From CAZWMK01 sp964635065 (GTDB lineage Bacteria > Pseudomonadota > Alphaproteobacteria > Sphingomonadales > Sphingomonadaceae): DNA of 64,000 bases. How positions within the stretch are numbered: position 1 is the first letter of the stretch; every line of letters starts with the position of its first letter. Under the pieces are notes generated by a model. It did not search any database, was not told where the DNA came from, and saw only the letters and a list, made by a program, of their open reading frames with translations. This document shows, piece after piece, positions 15,152 through 23,462 of this stretch. Where the stretch lies: assembly GCA_964635065.1 (NCBI GenBank), contig CAZWMK010000002.1:1-64000 (forward strand). The letters run 5' to 3'. The translations under genes were made by a program, and so were the position numbers.

Positions 15152-16573
15152 ATGACTATGTCGGGAGCATCGCGCGCGGCCTTCGCGCTCTTCTCAGTCG
15201 CCCTGGGCGTCATGGCGGCGGGCTGTGCGGCCGGTGACGATTATCGCCCGCCCGTCGAGACGGACCTCGGCATCCCGCCAGCCTATCGCGGGACCGAGGC
15301 ACAGACGTTGGAGGCGAGGCAGCTGGCCGATTGGTGGCGCCGCTTCGACGATCCGGCGCTTGACGCTCTGATCGCGCGCGCGCTTTTTACAAATCTTGAC
15401 ATCACGCAGGCGCGGCTGAGGCTGGTGCAGGCGCGTGAAGCGGCGGTTCAGGCTGGCGCGGCCTATGCCCCGCGCATTGATGCCAGCCTGGATGGAGGGC
15501 GCAACCTGCGTATGCCCGGTGCCGATGGCAGCCGCTTTTCGGCTGGTGCCGACGCAAGCTGGGAAATCGATCTGTTCGGCGGCATTGGCCGGTCGGTCGA
15601 AGCGGCCAGAGCGGCCGCCGAAAGCGTGGAATATGACCTTGCCAGCGTGCGCGTGGCCATCATTGCCGAAACGGCAAGCAATTACATCCAGCTCCGCCAG
15701 CTGCAGGAACAGAAACGCATCGCGCGCGAGACGCTGACGATACAGGATGATAATCTGCAGATCGCGCAATGGCGCGTCATGGCCGGGCTGGCATCCGTAC
15801 TTGATGTGGAGCAGGCCCGGACCCAGCGTGCGCAGACGGCGGCCAGTCTGCCGCTGCTTGAAGAGTCCATACGCAACACGCTTGCCCGTATCGCGGTCCT
15901 GACCGGACAAGCGCCCGGCGCGGCGACGCGTCTGCTGGAAACGCCGGGCCTGATCCCGATGCCGCCTGCCGTGATTGCCGCGGGCATTCCGGCAGATACA
16001 TTGCGGCAACGGCCCGATGTCCGGGCCGCCGAACGGGCGCTGGCGCGGCAGACGGCGCTGATCGGTGTATCCGAGGCACAATTGCGTCCCGGGCTTTTCA
16101 TCAGTGGCAATATCGGGAGCACGGCTCTGCGCTTTGGCGCACTGGGCGACATTGTGACCGGTGGCCTGTTCATGGGGCTGCGCCAGCTGATTTTCGACGG
16201 CGGTGCCGCGCGTTCTCGCGTCCGGGCGCAGCGCGCGGCTGCGGATGGTGCCTTTGCCGCCTATCGCCAGAACATATTGACGGCGCTGGAAGATGTGGAA
16301 AACGGCCTTGTTGCGGTCGACGCAACGTCCGAACGCTATGCGCAGCTTGAAATCGCGCGCGATGCCGCCAGCAATTCGGCGCTCCTGGCCCGCGACCAAT
16401 ATCGTGCGGGGCTGACCGATTTCAGTGCCCTGCTGGATGCCGAACGATCACTGTTGTCCAGCCGGAACAACGAAGCGGCCGGCCGGGCCGACCGCGCCCG
16501 CGCCGTGGTGCAGCTTTATCGCGCATTGGGCGGAGGATGGCAGACGATGGATGATGGAATACAGAATGACTGA
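15152..16573 (+). CDS. Outer-membrane efflux lipoprotein (TolC/NodT type)
   Basis: The outer-membrane channel of a tripartite export pump. The N-terminus is a lipoprotein signal ending in GVMAAGC. Two OEP repeats follow, the first starting at LADWWRRFDDPALDALIARA with the helix pair around QARLRLVQAREAAVQAGA, and the second beginning PDVRAAERALARQTALIGVS. About 473 residues is normal for RND/MacAB outer-membrane factors. ATG 15152 is preferred over GTG 15134 because it keeps a compact lipoprotein signal. Its stop overlaps the start of the adaptor gene by 8 bp. No intact regulator is visible next to the operon. Confidence 0.92.
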   Translation: MTMSGASRAAFALFSVALGVMAAGCAAGDDYRPPVETDLGIPPAYRGTEAQTLEARQLADWWRRFDDPALDALIARALFTNLDITQARLRLVQAREAAVQAGAAYAPRIDASLDGGRNLRMPGADGSRFSAGADASWEIDLFGGIGRSVEAARAAAESVEYDLASVRVAIIAETASNYIQLRQLQEQKRIARETLTIQDDNLQIAQWRVMAGLASVLDVEQARTQRAQTAASLPLLEESIRNTLARIAVLTGQAPGAATRLLETPGLIPMPPAVIAAGIPADTLRQRPDVRAAERALARQTALIGVSEAQLRPGLFISGNIGSTALRFGALGDIVTGGLFMGLRQLIFDGGAARSRVRAQRAAADGAFAAYRQNILTALEDVENGLVAVDATSERYAQLEIARDAASNSALLARDQYRAGLTDFSALLDAERSLLSSRNNEAAGRADRARAVVQLYRALGGGWQTMDDGIQND

Positions 16574-17939
16574 CCCTGCCGCGCACGCAGACAAACCCTC
16601 GATCGAAGCGCTTCTGGGCGTGACGCCGCAGAAACCCTGGCGCACATGGCTGGCGCGCGGCGCTGCGCTTGTCGCGCTTCTGCTGGCGCTCTATCTGCTG
16701 ACGCGCTGTTTTGGCGGCGAGGACGTGCCCCGCTACATCTCGCAGTCGGTCGAACGTGGCGATCTTGTCGTCACCGTATCGGCAACCGGCAATCTGAAGC
16801 CGGTCAACCAGGTCGATGTCGGCTCCGAACAATCGGGCCTGATCACGCATGTGCTGGTGGACGTCAACGATCAGGTGACAAAGGGGCAGCTCCTGGCGCG
16901 TCTCGATACATCACGGCTGCTGGATAATGTGGCACAGGGGCGGGCGCAGGTGACAGCGGCGCAGGCGCAGGTGGCACAGGCGGACGCGCAGGCGTCGCTG
17001 GCGCGTGCCACGCTAGCGCGGCAGGAGCATGTCCACGCGCTGTCCGGCGGCAAGGTGCCGTCGAAAACCGAACTCGACAGCGCGCGGGCGCAAACGGCGG
17101 CGGCTGTGGCCACTGCACAGGCAGCGCGGGCGCAACTGGCGGTGGCGCGGGCGCAATTGTCGTCGGCTGAAATCAACCTGTCCAAGGCGCGCATCGTCTC
17201 GCCGGTGACGGGCGTGGTGCTGTCGCGGGCAATCGAGCCGGGCCAGACGGTGGCGGCATCGTTCAACGCGCCGGTGCTGTTCACCATCGCAGAGGATCTG
17301 CGCAAGATGGAACTTGAAGTCGCGGTCGACGAGGCGGACGTTGGCGTGGTCACGGCCGGCCAGTCAGCGGTTTTTACGGTCGATGCCTTTCCCGGACGCA
17401 CTTTTCCCGCGCGTATCACCCGCGTCAATGTCGGTGCCAATACGGCGGGCGCTGCCACGGGAAGCAGCAGCGCGGCGGCCAGCGTCGTGTCCTATTCGGC
17501 GGTGCTCGCCGTCGATAATCAGGATCAGACCCTGCGCCCGGGCATGACCGCGACCGCCGAAATCCGTGCGCGCGAGGTCAAGGGCGCATTGCTGGTGCCC
17601 AATGCGGCCTTGCGCTTTTCGCCTGACGCGGCATCGGGTGCGGACAATCGCGGTATCACCGGAACCCTGATTCCGCCACGCATGCGGCGGGGCAATGGCA
17701 CGCGCACGGTCAGCTTTGGCGCCGGCAGTCGCCAGACGGTTCATGTCGAGGAAAGCGAAGGGCAATTGCGCGCCGTCAACCTGATCGTGGGCGACAGCGA
17801 TGGCAGCATGACCGTGGTGTCGGACTCTGCGCTGAAAGCGGGCATGCGTGTGGTCACCGGTCGCCTGGCGGCCGGGCAGACCGTTGCCGGGGCATCCGGA
17901 CGTCGCAACACGAACGGAACAAGCGCCAATGGCCGATGA
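16566..17939 (+). CDS. macA: Periplasmic adaptor of an ABC efflux pump (MacA-like)
   Basis: A 457-residue membrane-fusion protein. One N-terminal membrane helix (ALVALLLALYLLTRCF) anchors it in the inner membrane. A split biotinyl/lipoyl domain follows (VSATGNLKPVNQVDVGSEQS, later RIVSPVTGVVLSRAIEPGQT). Between them is a long alanine-rich coiled-coil hairpin (about 115-200), and then beta-barrel and membrane-proximal domains (PGRTFPARITRVNVGAN). The position between an outer-membrane factor and MacB-type ABC components, with overlapping reading frames, identifies it as the MacA-type adaptor. Substrates of such pumps include macrolides, peptides and siderophores; none can be assigned here. Confidence 0.92.
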   Translation: MTDPAAHADKPSIEALLGVTPQKPWRTWLARGAALVALLLALYLLTRCFGGEDVPRYISQSVERGDLVVTVSATGNLKPVNQVDVGSEQSGLITHVLVDVNDQVTKGQLLARLDTSRLLDNVAQGRAQVTAAQAQVAQADAQASLARATLARQEHVHALSGGKVPSKTELDSARAQTAAAVATAQAARAQLAVARAQLSSAEINLSKARIVSPVTGVVLSRAIEPGQTVAASFNAPVLFTIAEDLRKMELEVAVDEADVGVVTAGQSAVFTVDAFPGRTFPARITRVNVGANTAGAATGSSSAAASVVSYSAVLAVDNQDQTLRPGMTATAEIRAREVKGALLVPNAALRFSPDAASGADNRGITGTLIPPRMRRGNGTRTVSFGAGSRQTVHVEESEGQLRAVNLIVGDSDGSMTVVSDSALKAGMRVVTGRLAAGQTVAGASGRRNTNGTSANGR

Positions 17940-18633
17940 CCAACCGCTGATCCGCCTGCGCGGGATCACCAAGACCTTTGGCACGGGCGCTGCGGCCTTT
18001 CAGGCCCTGAAGGGGGTCGATCTTGATATCGATGCCGGTGATTTCGTCGCCATCATGGGGCCATCGGGTTCGGGCAAGTCGACGATGATGAACATTCTCG
18101 GCTGTCTTGATGTGCCGACCACGGGCCAGTTCAGCTTCAAGGGCCACGCCATCGAACGGCTGAACAATGATCAGCGCGCCTTGTTGCGACGAAAATATCT
18201 CGGCTTTGTCTTTCAGGGCTTCAATCTTTTGTCCCGGACATCGGCGCTGGAAAATGTCGAATTGCCTCTGGTTTATCGCGGCATGGACAAGCAGGAACGC
18301 CGCCGCCTTGGCATGGCGGCACTTGAACGGATGGGCCTCGCGGAATGGTGGGATCATACGCCTGCCGAACTGTCGGGCGGGCAGCAGCAGCGGGTCGCCA
18401 TCGCCCGCGCCATCGTCACCAGTCCCGAAGTGCTGCTGGCAGACGAACCGACCGGCAATCTCGATACGGAACGCTCACTCGAAATCATGAAACTGCTGGA
18501 TGGTTTCAACCGCGATGCAGGGCTGACCATTCTCATGGTCACGCACGAAGCGGAAATGGCCCGCTTTGCGCATACAGTCATTCATTTCCGCGATGGCCGG
18601 GTTGAAAATATCGAACGACGAGCGCGCGGATGA
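17929..18633 (+). CDS. MacB-type ABC transporter ATPase
   Basis: A 234-residue ATP-binding subunit. It has Walker A GPSGSGKSTMMNI, signature LSGGQQQRVAIARA, Walker B VLLADEPTGNLD and the switch histidine in LMVTHEAEM, all intact. The LolD/MacB type is indicated by GFVFQGFNLLSRTSALENVE. ATG 17929 overlaps the end of the adaptor gene, and its own stop overlaps the permease start. Unlike E. coli MacB, ATPase and permease are separate polypeptides here. It drives export powered by ATP at the inner membrane. Confidence 0.94.
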   Translation: MADDQPLIRLRGITKTFGTGAAAFQALKGVDLDIDAGDFVAIMGPSGSGKSTMMNILGCLDVPTTGQFSFKGHAIERLNNDQRALLRRKYLGFVFQGFNLLSRTSALENVELPLVYRGMDKQERRRLGMAALERMGLAEWWDHTPAELSGGQQQRVAIARAIVTSPEVLLADEPTGNLDTERSLEIMKLLDGFNRDAGLTILMVTHEAEMARFAHTVIHFRDGRVENIERRARG

Positions 18634-19838
18634 TCGGGATCACCATCAATCTCGCCCTGCGTGAAATCATGCGCCACAAGCTGCGCGCTTTTTTGACGAC
18701 GCTTGGCATCATCATCGGTGTTTCTGCGGTTGTCACCATGGTCACGCTGGGAAGAGGAGCGACGGCTGCAGTCAGTCAGCAAATCAGCGCGCTTGGCTCG
18801 AACATCCTGCAACTGCGGCCCGGTCAGGGATATGGCCGTGGCGGTGGCGGGCCGCGTCCGCCCGACTTCAAGGCGCAGGATGTCGCGGCCATTGCGCGAC
18901 AGATTGCCGGGATCAGGGCCGTTGCGCCGCAAGCGCAGACAAGCGGCATAGCCGTCTATGGCGGCAACAACTGGAGCACGACGATCAACGGCACGACCTC
19001 TGCCTATTTCGAGGCCCAGAAATGGGAACTGCAAAGCGGCCGCCTGTTCATGGCGGAAGAGGAACAGGCCGGAAAGGCCGTGTGCATCATCGGGCAGACG
19101 CTGCGCGCAAACCTGTTTAAACAGGCCGACCCCATCGGCAGGCAGTTTCGCATCAAGGATGTCAGCTGCCAGGTGATCGGCCTGCTGTCTGCGCGCGGGC
19201 AGGCGGGGTTTGGCGCCAACCAGGATGATGTCGTGATCATGCCGATCAAGCTGGTGCAGCGCCGCTTTACCGGCAACCGCGACATCAGCATGATCATGGT
19301 CGCGGTCGACGATGCTTATGATACGCAGGGCGTGCAGGCGTCGATCGAGGATCTGATGCGCGAACGGCGCCGGATCAAGCCGGGCAGCGAGGACAATTTC
19401 AATATCTTCGATACACGGCAGGTCATGGATACGCTGACCGGTACAACGACGATCCTGACACAGATCGTGTCCGCCGTGGCAGCCATTTCCCTGCTTGTTG
19501 GCGGCATCGGTATCATGAACATCATGCTTGTCTCGGTGACGGAACGCACCCGCGAAATCGGTATCCGCCTTGCCATCGGCGCGGTGGCGCACGAAGTCTT
19601 GCTGCAATTTCTGGTGGAAGCCGTCGTATTGTCCTGCCTTGGCGGCTTGGCCGGGCTGGTGCTGGCCTTCGCGGCTTCCGCGCTCATCGCTCCGATGATG
19701 CAGGTGCCCTTCATCTTCGACCCGCAGATCAACCTTCTGGCTTTTCTGTTTTCGGCGGCGATCGGCGTTCTGTTCGGCTATTTCCCGGCCCGCCGTGCCG
19801 CCGCGCTCAACCCGATCGATGCCTTGCGTCACGAATGA
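18630..19838 (+). CDS. MacB-type ABC permease
   Basis: A 402-residue FtsX/MacB-like permease. The N-terminal helix (KLRAFLTTLGIIIGVSAVVT) precedes a large periplasmic domain (about 60-270), as in MacB. Three C-terminal helices follow: IVSAVAAISLLVGGIGIMNI, LVEAVVLSCLGGLAGLVLAF and LLAFLFSAAIGVLFGYFPAR. The motif MLVSVTERTREIGIRLAIGA is the coupling helix to the ATPase. It is the last gene of the four-gene efflux operon; the scar described at 19871 begins 32 bp after its stop. Confidence 0.94.
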   Translation: MIGITINLALREIMRHKLRAFLTTLGIIIGVSAVVTMVTLGRGATAAVSQQISALGSNILQLRPGQGYGRGGGGPRPPDFKAQDVAAIARQIAGIRAVAPQAQTSGIAVYGGNNWSTTINGTTSAYFEAQKWELQSGRLFMAEEEQAGKAVCIIGQTLRANLFKQADPIGRQFRIKDVSCQVIGLLSARGQAGFGANQDDVVIMPIKLVQRRFTGNRDISMIMVAVDDAYDTQGVQASIEDLMRERRRIKPGSEDNFNIFDTRQVMDTLTGTTTILTQIVSAVAAISLLVGGIGIMNIMLVSVTERTREIGIRLAIGAVAHEVLLQFLVEAVVLSCLGGLAGLVLAFAASALIAPMMQVPFIFDPQINLLAFLFSAAIGVLFGYFPARRAAALNPIDALRHE

Positions 19839-19870
19839 AAGCAGCTGTGCCGTGAACGTCAGTGCCTTTA

Positions 19871-20071
19871 GGCAAAGGCGGATCGGACCAGGTTGCTGCC
19901 TGCCGGACGTTGATAGAGGTTCAAGCCGAATGCCGGCATGATGGCGATCAGGTGATCGAAGATATCGGCCTGGATCGTGCTGAAGCGAAGCTGACCCTTT
20001 GCAACCTGGCCTGCAACTTCAACAGGCTGATCTTCCATGAGCGTCGCGAAAGCATGGGATGAATCTGCCTT
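19871..20071 (+). repeat. Chimeric scar: mscS fragment joined to IS5-type transposase end
   Basis: Bases 19871-19977 are a near-identical inverted copy of 11330-11434, inside the mscS 3' end. Bases 19978-20071 are a near-identical inverted copy of 11478-11573, the end of the IS5-type transposase. The order of the two pieces differs from the first locus, so this is not a simple inverted duplication. The resulting 66-codon frame is an artefact of the fusion. No gene function is expected. Confidence 0.85.
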
Positions 20072-20095
20072 GAACCGCCTCGGGATTGCAGGAGG

Positions 20096-20849
20096 CCATT
20101 CGCTTTAAATTATGTGGCCATTGGTGCCAACATCATGGCGGCTCTACTGGGCACCATCACGCCGTTCTGCTCCTGCTCGTCCATTCCCTTGTTCATCGGC
20201 TTCACCAGCGCTGGCTTGCCGATCGGGGTGACTGGTGGACCTCGCCTCCATCATCCTGCTGGCCAGCGTGTTCAACTGGGCGATCGCGCTGGCTTATGTC
20301 GCAGTCGGCCTTGTGCTCGCTGTGCTGGGAGGCACGCTGATCAGCCGGATGAAAATGGAGCACCATGTCGAGGCATTCGTGTTCAACAGCCCGGTCATGG
20401 AGAGCGAGGATGGCCATCTGACCCGGCGCCAGCGCTGCGACTTCGCCTGGGATCAGGTTGCCGAAATTTTTGCCAAGGTCTGGTTCTATGTGCTCATCGG
20501 CGTCGGCATCGGGGCTGCCATTCACAACTGGGTGCCCGAAGCCTTCATTGCCGCACTGCTGGGGCAGGACAAATGGTGGTCGGTCCTCGTCGCGACGTTG
20601 GTCGGGATCCCGATATACGCCGATATCTTCGGCACCCTTCCCATTGCAGAAGCACTGGTCGGCAAAGGCGTGGGCATCGGCACCGCCCTGGCGTTCATGA
20701 CAGCGGTGACCGCCCTGTCCCTGCCCTCCATGATCATGCTCAAACGCGTCATAAAATTGCCGCTGCTGCTGCTCGTCGCAGGAATCGTTGCCGTCGGCAT
20801 CATCCTGATCGGCTATCTGTTCAACGCTTTTGGCACCATGTTCCATTGA
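20096..20849 (+). pseudogene. DUF318/YraQ-type permease, truncated and frameshifted
   Basis: The visible part encodes the central and C-terminal helices of a DUF318 (UPF0718, YraQ-like) permease: ALLGTITPFCSCSSIPLFIG, then, in another frame from about 20230, LASIILLASVFNWAIALAYV and the closing HTALAFMTAVTALSL-type helices. The conserved CSCSS cysteine motif is present. About 25-30 bp appear to be missing at GVT, where relatives have a short helix, and this breaks the frame. The N-terminal helices were lost at the upstream scar. A thioredoxin-like gene, the usual partner, follows 14 bp later and is intact. Confidence 0.7.
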
Positions 20850-20862
20850 ATTGGAAAGGCAT

Positions 20863-21099
20863 ATGATCATCAAGATCCTTGGTTCAGGTTGCAAGAAGTG
20901 CATCGCTCTGGGCGAAAATGCGAAGGCGGCTGCCGATGCCGCCGGAATCCCGGCGGACATTGTGAAGGTCACCGACGATGCGCAGATCGCGGCCTACGGT
21001 GTGATGTCGACGCCTGCCCTCGTGATTGACGAAAAGGTTGTTTCGGCCGGCAAGGTGCTGACCGTGCCGGAAGTGGCCGAAAAGCTCGAAGCCGCCTGA
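20863..21099 (+). CDS. Small redox-active thioredoxin-fold protein
   Basis: A 78-residue thioredoxin-fold protein of the TM0996/MTH895 'redox-active disulfide' group. The active site CKKC is in MIIKILGSGCKKCIALGE, and a cis-proline loop follows in YGVMSTPALVIDEKVVSAG. It is normally paired with DUF318 permeases, often in metal(loid)-resistance contexts. Here that partner (20096-20849) is broken, so the protein may now act alone or be decaying. ATG 20863 is chosen; the longer frame overlaps the permease remnant. Confidence 0.85.
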   Translation: MIIKILGSGCKKCIALGENAKAAADAAGIPADIVKVTDDAQIAAYGVMSTPALVIDEKVVSAGKVLTVPEVAEKLEAA

Positions 21100-21182
21100 C
21101 GCAGGACTGCCAAAACACAGATGTTGTCGCGCGCAGGGCGCGTCGATGGCGGCGCCGGGAAAACCTGTCGTTAATGACAGGT

Positions 21183-21204
21183 TGTTATACAGTTGTGCAA
21201 CAAG
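21183..21204 (+). promoter_or_regulatory. Operator-like element upstream of first catabolic operon
   Basis: TTGTTATACAGTTGTGCAA followed by CAA forms an imperfect inverted repeat (TTGTT at one end, AACAA at the other). It shares TTATNCAGTT with 48926-48935 and TTATACA-N7-AACAA with 30387-30405. It precedes a run of SnoaL/SDR/PQQ genes. A TetR-type site is plausible; the regulator is unproven. Confidence 0.35.
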
Positions 21205-21222
21205 GAGCAATGTCCTAGCCTT

Positions 21223-21242
21223 CCTCCAAATATAAATGGAGG
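21223..21242 (+). promoter_or_regulatory. Hairpin covering the Shine-Dalgarno of the first SnoaL-like gene
   Basis: CCTCCA at 21223-21228 is the exact complement of TGGAGG at 21237-21242, with an 8-base AT loop (AATATAAA). TGGAGG is the ribosome-binding site for ATG 21249. In RNA this stem would hide the site. It could be a simple thermometer, a protein-binding translational operator, or chance symmetry. Confidence 0.5.
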
Positions 21243-21248
21243 GGATGG

Positions 21249-21791
21249 ATGCAGTCCAAAGAGGACAAGCTTGACGCACTGATCAGTCGTCAGGAAATCT
21301 ATGAGGTGCTCACCCGTTATTGCCGCGGCGTCGATCGCTGCGATGTGGACCTCATACGCTCTGTATATCACGAAGACGCGATGGATGATCACGGCATGTT
21401 CAAGGGCCGCGGAGTCGATTTCGCGCCGTGGATCGTGGCGTGGGAACGTGAAAACCTGAAGCAGGGCCAGCATTTCATCGGCAATTTCCGCTGCGACCTG
21501 CAAGGCGACATCGCCTATACGGAAACATACTGCATTTCCTTCAGCGAAGCCAAGGATGGCCGGAATGCGACCGTTTACAATCGTTACGTAGACCGGTTCG
21601 AGCGCCGTAACGGCGAATGGAAAATCGCTGACCGTGTCGTCGTCATCGATCTCAGCCGCCTCGATGAACCGGGGCCGCCCTTCGGCGAAGTGCCGGGATG
21701 GGAATTCACGTTCGGGCAGCGCGACCACAGCGATGCATCCTATCGCCGCCCGTCAGTCAGGCAGGAAACAGAAGAAGGAGCCGTCGCATGA
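21249..21791 (+). CDS. SnoaL-like (NTF2-fold) catabolic protein
   Basis: A 180-residue SnoaL_4-type protein. The first helix LISRQEIYEVLTRYCRGVDR and the strands after CDVDLIRSVYHEDAMDDHGM are characteristic, as is the closing VDRFERRNGEWKIADRVVVI. Proteins of this fold include bile-acid 7-alpha-dehydratase BaiE, LinA and scytalone dehydratase. The Y-x4-D pair (RYCRGVDR) and a histidine (GQHFIGN) occupy the places of the BaiE catalytic residues. The stop overlaps the following SDR start (ATGA). An unusually strong, structured ribosome-binding site precedes ATG 21249. Likely a dehydratase, isomerase or hydratase in the pathway; substrate unknown. Confidence 0.8.
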   Translation: MQSKEDKLDALISRQEIYEVLTRYCRGVDRCDVDLIRSVYHEDAMDDHGMFKGRGVDFAPWIVAWERENLKQGQHFIGNFRCDLQGDIAYTETYCISFSEAKDGRNATVYNRYVDRFERRNGEWKIADRVVVIDLSRLDEPGPPFGEVPGWEFTFGQRDHSDASYRRPSVRQETEEGAVA

Positions 21792-22615
21792 CACAGGGCA
21801 CATTTCACGGCCTGACCGCCGTGGTCACGGGGGCGGCACGCGGTCAGGGGCGCGAAATGGCGCTCCAGTTCGCACAGCAGGGCGCCAACATCGCCATCTG
21901 CGATCTCGGTCGTCCCAATCTGGCGACGGTTGATTATCCGCTGGCGACATCCCAGGAATTGGAGGCGGTCGCCGATGCGGTTCGCGGACATGGCGTCAAG
22001 GTCGTTACCCGCAGTTGCGATATCCGGGATCAGGCGCAGGTGGATGCCTTCATCGCGGCAGCAGCGGACGCTTTTGGCCGCATCGACATTCTTGTGAACA
22101 ATGCAGGCATTCTGTCCGGCAACAAGCCGGTGCACGAAATGTCGGACGAGCAGTTCGTGACGATGATCGACGTCAACCTGACCGGCGTCTGGCGCGTCAC
22201 CCGGTCTGCCGTACCGCATCTGATCAAGGCCGGTGGCGGCCGGATCATCAATGTGGCGTCTGCCGCCGGGCTGGTCGGCGCGCCGGGCTTTGGTCATTAC
22301 TGCGCTGCAAAGCATGGTGTCATCGGCCTGACCAAGACGATGGCCGCTGAACTTGCACCCTATCATATCACGGTCAATGCCATCTGCCCCGGCCTGGTTG
22401 ACACGCGTATGGTCGAACATTCGGCGGAGCAGCTCGCAGGGCAGCTCGGGATCAGTGAGGATGCAGCTTACGAAGCCTTCCTCTCGGTTCATCTCATCAA
22501 GGAACGCATCACGCCCGGACAGACAGCCGCCGCCGTGCTCTATCTTGCCAGCGAAGCTGCACGGACCGTGACGGGCGCCTGCCTGCCTGTCGATGCGGGC
22601 TGGACTGCCACCTGA
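21788..22615 (+). CDS. SDR oxidoreductase (mycofactocin-coupled/carveol-dehydrogenase type)
   Basis: A 275-residue NAD-dependent short-chain dehydrogenase. The cofactor loop is TGAARGQGREMA, the catalytic region is INVASAAGLVGAPGFGHYCA with YCAAK, and the long loop around SQELEAVADAVRGHGVKVVT resembles that of the carveol-dehydrogenase-type SDRs, which bind NAD tightly. It starts at ATG 21788, overlapping the SnoaL-like gene. Expected reaction: oxidation of a cyclic secondary alcohol. The mycofactocin link is only a family resemblance, since no mycofactocin genes are visible here. Confidence 0.85.
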   Translation: MTQGTFHGLTAVVTGAARGQGREMALQFAQQGANIAICDLGRPNLATVDYPLATSQELEAVADAVRGHGVKVVTRSCDIRDQAQVDAFIAAAADAFGRIDILVNNAGILSGNKPVHEMSDEQFVTMIDVNLTGVWRVTRSAVPHLIKAGGGRIINVASAAGLVGAPGFGHYCAAKHGVIGLTKTMAAELAPYHITVNAICPGLVDTRMVEHSAEQLAGQLGISEDAAYEAFLSVHLIKERITPGQTAAAVLYLASEAARTVTGACLPVDAGWTAT

Positions 22616-22634
22616 AGCAACAAGGACAAACAAG

Positions 22635-23426
22635 ATGGAAAGAACGGATAATCGGCTTGCGGGCACGGTCGCGCTCGTCACGGGCGCCGCCGGGGGCATT
22701 GGCTCGGCCATCTGCAAGGCGCTGGCAGAGGCGGGGGCAGAGGTCATTGCGACCGATCTGCCGTCCATCCCTGCCGCAAAACGTCCGGAGGGGCACTGGA
22801 TCGACCTTGATGTGACGGATGAGGCCGCATGGGACAGGGCCGTAGCCGAGGTACAGGCGCGCCATGGCCGGCTCGACATTCTCGTCAACAATGCCGGAAT
22901 TGATGTCATCGAGAAATTCGAGGACATGACGCTGCAAAGCTGGCGGCGGACGCAGGCGGTCAATGTCGATGGCGTATTTCTTGGCATGCGCAAGATGTTG
23001 CCCCTCTTGCGCGCGGGCGGCATCCGCCGCAGCGGCGGTGCGTCGGTGATCAATATGTCCTCGATCGCCGGGCTGGTGGGCGCGGACTTCAATGCAGCCT
23101 ATTGCGCAAGCAAGGGTGCCGTGCGTCTGATGAGCAAGGCCGTTGCCATCGAATTCAGCGCGCTTGGCTATAAGGTCAGGGTCAATTCCGTGCATCCGGG
23201 CGGCGTCGATACCCCGATGGTGGAGTCGATTTTCCAGAGCTACGTCGACCTCGGCGTGATTGCTTCGGCGGATGCGGCCTATGACATGTCCGCAAGGGCA
23301 CATGCGCTGGGCCGCATGGCCCGCCCCGGCGAAATTGCGGCAGCCGTGCGTTTTCTTGCATCAGACGAAGCAAGCTACATGCATGGCTCGGAGCTGGTGA
23401 TCGACGGCGGTTACACCGCGCGCTGA
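22635..23426 (+). CDS. SDR-family oxidoreductase
   Basis: A 263-residue short-chain dehydrogenase. Its glycine-rich loop is TGAAGGIGSAICKALAEAGA, followed by LVNNAGIDVIEKFE and the catalytic serine and YCASK in SSIAGLVGADFNAAYCASKG. The C-terminal ASDEASYMHGSELVIDGGYT is the usual end. It is close to relatives acting on cyclic alcohols or 3-/17-hydroxysteroids, but I cannot assign a substrate. Start ATG 22635 follows AAGGAC and lies 19 bp after the previous SDR, so both are one transcript with the SnoaL-like proteins on either side. Confidence 0.87.
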   Translation: MERTDNRLAGTVALVTGAAGGIGSAICKALAEAGAEVIATDLPSIPAAKRPEGHWIDLDVTDEAAWDRAVAEVQARHGRLDILVNNAGIDVIEKFEDMTLQSWRRTQAVNVDGVFLGMRKMLPLLRAGGIRRSGGASVINMSSIAGLVGADFNAAYCASKGAVRLMSKAVAIEFSALGYKVRVNSVHPGGVDTPMVESIFQSYVDLGVIASADAAYDMSARAHALGRMARPGEIAAAVRFLASDEASYMHGSELVIDGGYTAR

Positions 23427-23462
23427 CGCCATAACACAACAATGCATCGGGAGGATCTTATC

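Noticed and set aside
15194..16399. 401-codon minus-strand frame in the outer-membrane efflux gene
   Set aside because: Opposite-strand shadow of a well supported gene.
19862..20062. 66-codon plus-strand frame ending in HERRESMG
   Set aside because: It is a chance fusion of inverted mscS and transposase sequence, not a gene.
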